A stretch of 10,650 nt of DNA from Bradyrhizobium sp. (lineage in GTDB: Bacteria; Pseudomonadota; Alphaproteobacteria; Rhizobiales; Xanthobacteraceae), in NCBI GenBank assembly GCA_028290165.1, contig JAQGKJ010000157.1:1-10650 (forward strand), given 5' to 3'. The notes beneath the pieces were generated by a model that saw only the letters and a list, made by a program, of their open reading frames with translations, ran no database searches and was not told the origin of the DNA. This document shows, in pieces, positions 7,664-10,650 of this stretch. Positions within the stretch are counted from its first letter, which is position 1. Each line of letters opens with the position of its first letter. The position numbers and the translations under genes were made by a program.

Positions 7664-7810
7664 CTAATTGTCATTGGCAACGCACGTCCAGCCCGAACGC
7701 ATGCCAAGAGAGGCGGTGAACCCGTCGCGGCAAATCGGCTTGATTGTTATCAGCCAGAAACAGAAGAGAACCACGATCAGTGCAATGCCGAATCCCAGCC
7801 GTCGGTACAT
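7664..7810 (-). CDS. Small single-pass membrane protein
   Basis: A 48-residue protein with GGAGG 6 bases before its ATG at 7810, one of the best ribosome binding sites in the window. Residues about 6-24 (GFGIALIVVLFCFWLITI) form one transmembrane helix with a basic YRR ahead of it. The tail carries two Cys (ICRDGF and GWTCVANDN) that could pair in the periplasm. From memory, similar short proteins occur widely in Bradyrhizobium with no assigned role. Only 83 bases separate its start from the end of the gene at 7894-8445. Confidence 0.7.
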   Translation of the reverse strand: MYRRLGFGIALIVVLFCFWLITIKPICRDGFTASLGMRSGWTCVANDN

Positions 7811-7893
7811 TTCTGTCCTCCGCTTCCCGCCGAACGTAGCATGGGCCACGGCGGCGACGGCGCATCAACTCCAACCGTTCTTGATGCCAAACG

Positions 7894-8445
7894 TTACCGC
7901 TTCTCTGTCGCAAACCCATAGATCAGCGCCAGCCGGTCGAGGCACTCCTGGAACCGCCGCGCAAAATAATCGAGCCAGCGCTGTGCCCGCAATCCGCGGC
8001 GCTGCCCGATTTGCTCCATCGTCATGCCCAGGATCAAAACCTCATGCACCAGCGCCGCGCCGTCGGCGCCTAATTCGCGCTCGGCGCGGTTCAGCCGCAG
8101 CACGGCCTTGCGCTGGCCCTCGGTGATGGGCTCCCGCATCCGCACGCCATCGACATATTCCCGCGTGGGATCGACGGCCTGCGGGCCGCGCTCGGCCTTT
8201 TCCCAATCGGCCTGAAACGCCCGCCCGCCCTGATATTGCGCCTCGTCGAGCTGGCGATGCGAGTGCAGGCGTCCCAACGGATCATTGCGGATCGAGCGCA
8301 GCGTGACGATTTTTTCGCCTGGCTCGAGCGCGAGCGGATCGTCCACTTCAACGGCCACCACTTCCGCGTTGCGCGGCAAATCCCGGGATCGCCGGTCATG
8401 AATCTTTGACTGCCTATAAGCCTTGTTCCGTTTGGCCCGTGCCAC
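7894..8445 (-). CDS. Hypothetical protein with C-terminal HTH-like region
   Basis: A 183-residue protein beginning at a GTG with AGGAG 9 bases upstream. The N-terminus is very basic (MARAKRNKAYRQSKIHDRRS). The middle has a conserved-looking block (DPLGRLHSHRQLDEAQYQGG), and the C-terminal third is helical with a pattern like a sigma-region-4 or terminase-type helix-turn-helix (GMTMEQIGQRRGLRAQRWLD). This would fit a DNA-binding protein. It lies 39 bases after the GcrA-like gene on the same strand and probably shares its transcript, so the S24 repressor may control both. I recall similar proteins near prophage-like regions of alphaproteobacteria but cannot name the family with certainty. Confidence 0.72.
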   Translation of the reverse strand: MARAKRNKAYRQSKIHDRRSRDLPRNAEVVAVEVDDPLALEPGEKIVTLRSIRNDPLGRLHSHRQLDEAQYQGGRAFQADWEKAERGPQAVDPTREYVDGVRMREPITEGQRKAVLRLNRAERELGADGAALVHEVLILGMTMEQIGQRRGLRAQRWLDYFARRFQECLDRLALIYGFATEKR

Positions 8446-8484
8446 GTTGGACTGCTCCTGGATGAGTGAAATCTAAATGCGCCG

Positions 8485-9080
8485 CTACGCCGTTCGCGGT
8501 GTTACGCCCTCATGGCGCGGCAAAGAGTGGTGACACCCCCGACCGCCGGCGTCAGTTGCCTCCACGAGCCTGAGCAAGACCGCGCCAGCCGCCCGTTCCG
8601 CGGCGGTGCCGGGACCGCTCGTCAGGTGAAAATGCGGAACGCAATAGCTTGAACCCGCGCGCCGCGGGTGACCGCAAAAGGTAATGGCTTCACCCTCCTC
8701 GTCCCCGCCGTAGGGGTAGCGGCAATCGCCGCGTTCCAGCTCCATGAGCGAGAGATGGCGCGGATCGATTTCGACACAGCGAAACTCGACGGGCTCGCGC
8801 GCTCAAAAATCGGCGGCGGCCGCACCAACTCGGGCCGAGCCCGTTGGCGGGGTTCCTGAAGCGGCGGCAGCGCCGCTATCGGCGCAGCCTTGGGTATCTC
8901 GTCCGACCGGTCGGGACTGGCCAGCCCCATGCGCCTGCTGCGGCCGAGCGTGGCGCTCCGGGTATAGGCGGTTCCAAATCTCGCGTTGATCGCCTGGGCG
9001 ATTTCCGAATAGGACCGACCCCTGGCGAGGCCTTCGCGCAGCGCCTCTGAATGTTCGGCCGTCCAGTCTGACGATTGCAT
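8485..9080 (-). pseudogene. GcrA-like cell-cycle regulator, frameshifted
   Basis: GcrA proteins bind promoter DNA and sigma70 RNA polymerase, often at CcrM-methylated GANTC sites. The N-terminal part from ATG 9080 (GGGAG 8 bases upstream) is the GcrA helix-turn-helix: DWTAEHSEALREGLARG, SYSEIAQAIN, and RSATLGRSRRMGL. After PPPIFE that frame turns into Ser/Arg noise. The next frame gives REPVEFRCVEIDPRHLSLME and then the family's C-terminal signature CRYPYGG...FCGHPRRAGSSYC. The switch lies at about 8794-8804, and a TGA closes the second frame just before it, so the halves cannot be read as one protein. Restoring one base (GAG GCG CGC in place of GAGCGCGC) would give about 198 residues, normal for GcrA. 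It diverges from the S24 repressor across three operators. Either it is an inactivated gene or one G was lost in sequencing. Confidence 0.8.
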
Positions 9081-9101
9081 TCCTCGTTCTCCCGATTCCA
9101 T

Positions 9102-9132
9102 ATAATTTCTGATATTCCGAAATCAAAGTCAA
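9102..9132 (-). promoter_or_regulatory. Predicted promoter of the GcrA-like operon
   Basis: On the minus strand TTGACT (9132-9127) precedes AATTAT (9107-9102) with a 19-base spacer, somewhat long. The start of transcription would fall near 9095, giving a short leader that includes GGGAG and ends at ATG 9080. An operator copy (9107-9121) lies over the spacer and -10, so a bound repressor should block it. Confidence 0.42.
9107..9121. promoter_or_regulatory. Operator O1, probable S24 repressor site
   Basis: TTCTGATATTCCGAA, an imperfect 15-bp palindrome matching TTCTGAWNWTCNGAA. It overlaps the -10 of the leftward promoter of the GcrA-like operon. Confidence 0.65.
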
Positions 9133-9139
9133 GCTTGAT

Positions 9140-9154
9140 TTCTGAAAATCGGAA
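9140..9154. promoter_or_regulatory. Operator O2, probable S24 repressor site
   Basis: TTCTGAAAATCGGAA, 33 bases centre to centre from O1 (about three helical turns). It lies in the middle of the divergent region, just beyond the leftward -35. Confidence 0.62.
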
Positions 9155-9164
9155 TTGCATTCGT

Positions 9165-9179
9165 TTCTGAAATTCAGAA
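9165..9179. promoter_or_regulatory. Operator O3, perfect palindrome before repressor start
   Basis: TTCTGAAATTCAGAA, a perfect 7-1-7 palindrome and the best copy in the window. It ends 10 bases before the repressor's ATG, where occupancy would shut off the repressor gene itself (autoregulation). Confidence 0.7.
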
Positions 9180-9189
9180 GTATAGCGCC

Positions 9190-9828
9190 ATGCTGGATGT
9201 CAGGATGATCGAGCGGGGACTGGAAAAGCCGGGCAAGACCAAGGGCGGTCTGGCCATGGCGATGGGCGTTCGCGCCGGCGCGGTTTCGGAAATTTTGGCC
9301 GAGATTCGCCAGATCAAGGCCACCGAAATCCAGCCGATCATCGACTATCTCGAACTGAATTCGGTCCCGATCATGGGCCGCGTCGGCGCCGGCGCGACCA
9401 TCGAGCCGGAACACGAGCAGGTGCCTCCTGAAGGCCTGGGCGAGATCGAACTGCCCTTCCCGATTGCGGAGGAAACCATCGCCTTCGAGGTTTCAGGGGA
9501 TTCCATGCTGCCGAAATACGAAAATGGCGACATTATCGTGGTCTACAGGGAGCAGCGCCACCCGCTGGGGAGCTTCTACGGCGAAGAGGCGGCGGTCAGG
9601 CTAAAGACGGGCGAGCGCTATCTGAAGACGATCGAGCGGGGAAAATCCGCCACCCTCGTCAACCTCACGAGCTTCAACGCCAAGCCGATCAACGGGGTGA
9701 AGCTGGAGTGGATCGGCGAGATCTGCGTCACCCTGCCAAGGGGCCAGATCGAGCGGCTGCGTGCCAAGGCTGCGGCGCGCGCCCGCAAGGCGGCAAAAAC
9801 CCACGGCGGGCGCGCGCAAGAGAAATAA
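9190..9828 (+). CDS. S24-family self-cleaving repressor (LexA/CI type)
   Basis: A 212-residue transcriptional repressor. The N-terminus holds a short helix-turn-helix (KGGLAMAMGVRAGAVSEILA, residues 18-37). A linker carries the autocleavage site GRVGAGA, with the Ala67-Gly68 bond in the expected place. The C-terminal S24 domain has catalytic Ser105 in VSGDSM and Lys146 in RYLK, the serine-lysine dyad used by LexA, UmuD and CI. All residues needed for RecA-stimulated self-cleavage are thus present. The tail is basic (RAKAAARARKAAK). Five copies of one palindrome flank the gene and are its likely binding sites. No clear RBS precedes ATG 9190; a second ATG at 9205 is possible. It could be a prophage repressor or a LexA paralogue; the short N-terminus and local operators favour the former. 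Confidence 0.88.
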   Translation: MLDVRMIERGLEKPGKTKGGLAMAMGVRAGAVSEILAEIRQIKATEIQPIIDYLELNSVPIMGRVGAGATIEPEHEQVPPEGLGEIELPFPIAEETIAFEVSGDSMLPKYENGDIIVVYREQRHPLGSFYGEEAAVRLKTGERYLKTIERGKSATLVNLTSFNAKPINGVKLEWIGEICVTLPRGQIERLRAKAAARARKAAKTHGGRAQEK

Positions 9829-9901
9829 AGGGAACCGCGAGCTAGGCACACCCCCTGATTCTCGCCGAACCTGGGTCCGATTAGCGCGGCTAAAGCCATA
9901 T

Positions 9902-9916
9902 TTCTGATTTTCCGAA
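9902..9916. promoter_or_regulatory. Operator O4, probable S24 repressor site
   Basis: TTCTGATTTTCCGAA, lying just upstream of the -35 of the promoter at 9925-9953, with its centre 32 bases from that of O5. This spacing is close to that of O1-O2. Confidence 0.62.
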
Positions 9917-9924
9917 TATCTTGC

Positions 9925-9953
9925 TTGACTAACTTCTGATTTTCAGAAATAAT
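9925..9953 (+). promoter_or_regulatory. Repressible promoter of the 91-residue gene
   Basis: TTGACT at 9925-9930 and AATAAT at 9948-9953 are separated by exactly 17 bases, the best promoter match in the window. The spacer is almost entirely operator O5. Transcription would start near 9960 and give a leader of about 40 bases before ATG 9999. Confidence 0.62.
9934..9948. promoter_or_regulatory. Operator O5 within promoter spacer
   Basis: TTCTGATTTTCAGAA, a near-perfect palindrome (one mismatched pair) located between the -35 and -10 hexamers and touching the -10. A bound repressor would exclude RNA polymerase directly. Confidence 0.68.
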
Positions 9954-9998
9954 GAGTCTGCATCGTAAAGTCGGTTTCGCAGCAAAGAGAACACCCTT

Positions 9999-10274
9999 AT
10001 GCAGTATTTCGTCGTGATGATCGACTATGGGCGGCGCGGGCGCGAAGCTATCGTCGATCCCGAGGTCACCCGCCGCGAAGTCATCTCGCGGATCATGTCC
10101 GGCGAATACAAGAACATCAGCTTCATCCACGAAATCGCGGATTCTACGGTCGACGATATCACCGCTGAGATCCTGGCGGAGGCGGCCCTTCCCGATATCC
10201 CGGTCACGGGCGCCGATCTGCAGGCCGGCCGCTTCGATCATGCCCGCGATCTCCGAAAAACTGAGACGGCGTGA
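9999..10274 (+). CDS. 91-residue orphan under repressor control
   Basis: A small acidic cytoplasmic protein with no signal peptide or membrane helix. It opens MQYFVVMIDYGRRGREAIVD, continues TRREVISRIMSGEYKNISFI, and is mostly alternating strand and helix. AAGAGA lies 8 bases before the ATG. I recall similar short proteins in alphaproteobacterial prophage-like regions but know of no function. Its promoter contains operator O5 with O4 beside it, so it should be turned on when the S24 repressor is cleaved. It may be an effector or an accessory regulator of that switch; this is inference from position. Confidence 0.7.
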   Translation: MQYFVVMIDYGRRGREAIVDPEVTRREVISRIMSGEYKNISFIHEIADSTVDDITAEILAEAALPDIPVTGADLQAGRFDHARDLRKTETA

Positions 10275-10366
10275 TGGAGGCGAAGTTCGACACGGACTAC
10301 GACTGTTTGAACTGCATCTCAGACAGTTTATGTGTTATGAGCAAATTGTTTAGTGACGTCCGATAG
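10274..10366 (+). CDS. Possible 30-residue ORF coupled to upstream gene
   Basis: The ATG at 10274 overlaps the TGA of the preceding gene (TGATG), an arrangement typical of translational coupling. The peptide MEAKFDTDYDCLNCISDSLC carries three Cys, then VMSKLFSDVR and TAG. Composition shifts to lower GC from about 10305. It may be real but could equally be chance. Confidence 0.28.
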   Translation: MEAKFDTDYDCLNCISDSLCVMSKLFSDVR

Positions 10367-10397
10367 GCTCTCCTTGAATAAGGCTATTGGAAATTCG

Positions 10398-10650
10398 ATG
10401 ATCGCGAAGGGCTACAAACGCGCGCCAATAACGGAAGCTGTGGTGGAGTTACGGCTCGCTACCCCACTGCCTGTTGAGCTAGTCGAAAAAGTTAAAGCGC
10501 AGTTAACCGACGACTATCCTCTTACTCCTCAGATCGTGCAGAACATCACAGTTCATCCTGGTCCAGTGCCTCAGCCGAGCATTGAAATTGCCGCATAACG
10601 AATGTTCTCCGCCGATGCAACGAGCGTAGCTGTCATCGGCCGCCAGGTAT
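10398..10650 (+). pseudogene. TIGR04255-like protein, interrupted by in-frame stop, 3' partial
   Basis: From ATG 10398 the protein reads MIAKGYKRAPITEAVVELRL and continues through TPQIVQNITVHPG, the opening of the TIGR04255 family (sporadically distributed, about 250 residues, function unknown). TAA at 10596-10598 ends it after 66 residues. The same frame then resumes with family-like sequence, RMFSADATSVAVIGRQV, and runs open to the window's end. One codon has therefore become a stop: relatives, from memory, have a Tyr-Arg-Leu/Met step there, so TAC or TAT changing to TAA is likely. A GTG at 10353 is an alternative start with poorer context. Codon use is less GC-rich than in the neighbours, which suggests recent acquisition. 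Family recognition is from memory. Confidence 0.65.

Noticed and set aside
1..10650. CRISPR arrays, transposases, integrases, rRNA
   Set aside because: None seen on either strand; the only repeated short units are the five operators and one hairpin repeat.

Overview
The window looks like chromosomal DNA from a Bradyrhizobium-type alphaproteobacterium (Rhizobiales). This rests on high GC, a degenerate copy of an intergenic palindrome I associate with Bradyrhizobium and Rhodopseudomonas, a GcrA-family regulator (an alphaproteobacterial family), and many small secreted orphan proteins. The genus is inferred from memory of such sequences; no search was run.

Left part (1-4478), cell envelope. The window opens inside a BamA/Omp85 outer-membrane insertase with five POTRA domains and a complete barrel, lacking only its extreme N-terminus. 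It converges on a small secreted protein on the minus strand. After a repeat-bearing intergenic stretch comes a small secreted-protein gene whose signal peptide and mature part lie in different frames, a one-base disruption. Next is a four-helix membrane protein with two DUF3592 domains.

Middle part (4479-7893). A secreted caspase-like (peptidase C14) protein with a His/Cys dyad, a long coiled coil and a Cys-rich tail converges on a small basic secreted protein. A sparse stretch of about 490 bases follows, then a 61-residue CxxC/CxxC zinc-ribbon-like protein and a 48-residue single-pass membrane protein.

Right part (7894-10650), accessory or prophage-like module. An S24/LexA-CI-type self-cleaving repressor is transcribed rightward. 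Divergent from it is a GcrA-like gene, broken by a one-base deletion, followed by a 183-residue HTH-like protein. Downstream of the repressor is a 91-residue orphan. Five copies of a 15-bp palindrome, consensus TTCTGAWNWTCNGAA, occur only around the repressor: three between the divergent genes and two upstream of the 91-residue gene. One copy fills the spacer of a good -35/-10 promoter. The simplest reading is a small DNA-damage-responsive lysogeny-type switch in which the repressor controls itself, the GcrA-like operon and the 91-residue gene. The window ends in a TIGR04255-like gene interrupted by an in-frame TAA, with a drop in GC in front of it.

Three of the roughly thirteen genes carry single-base disruptions. 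Two of these are one-base losses that could also be consensus errors.
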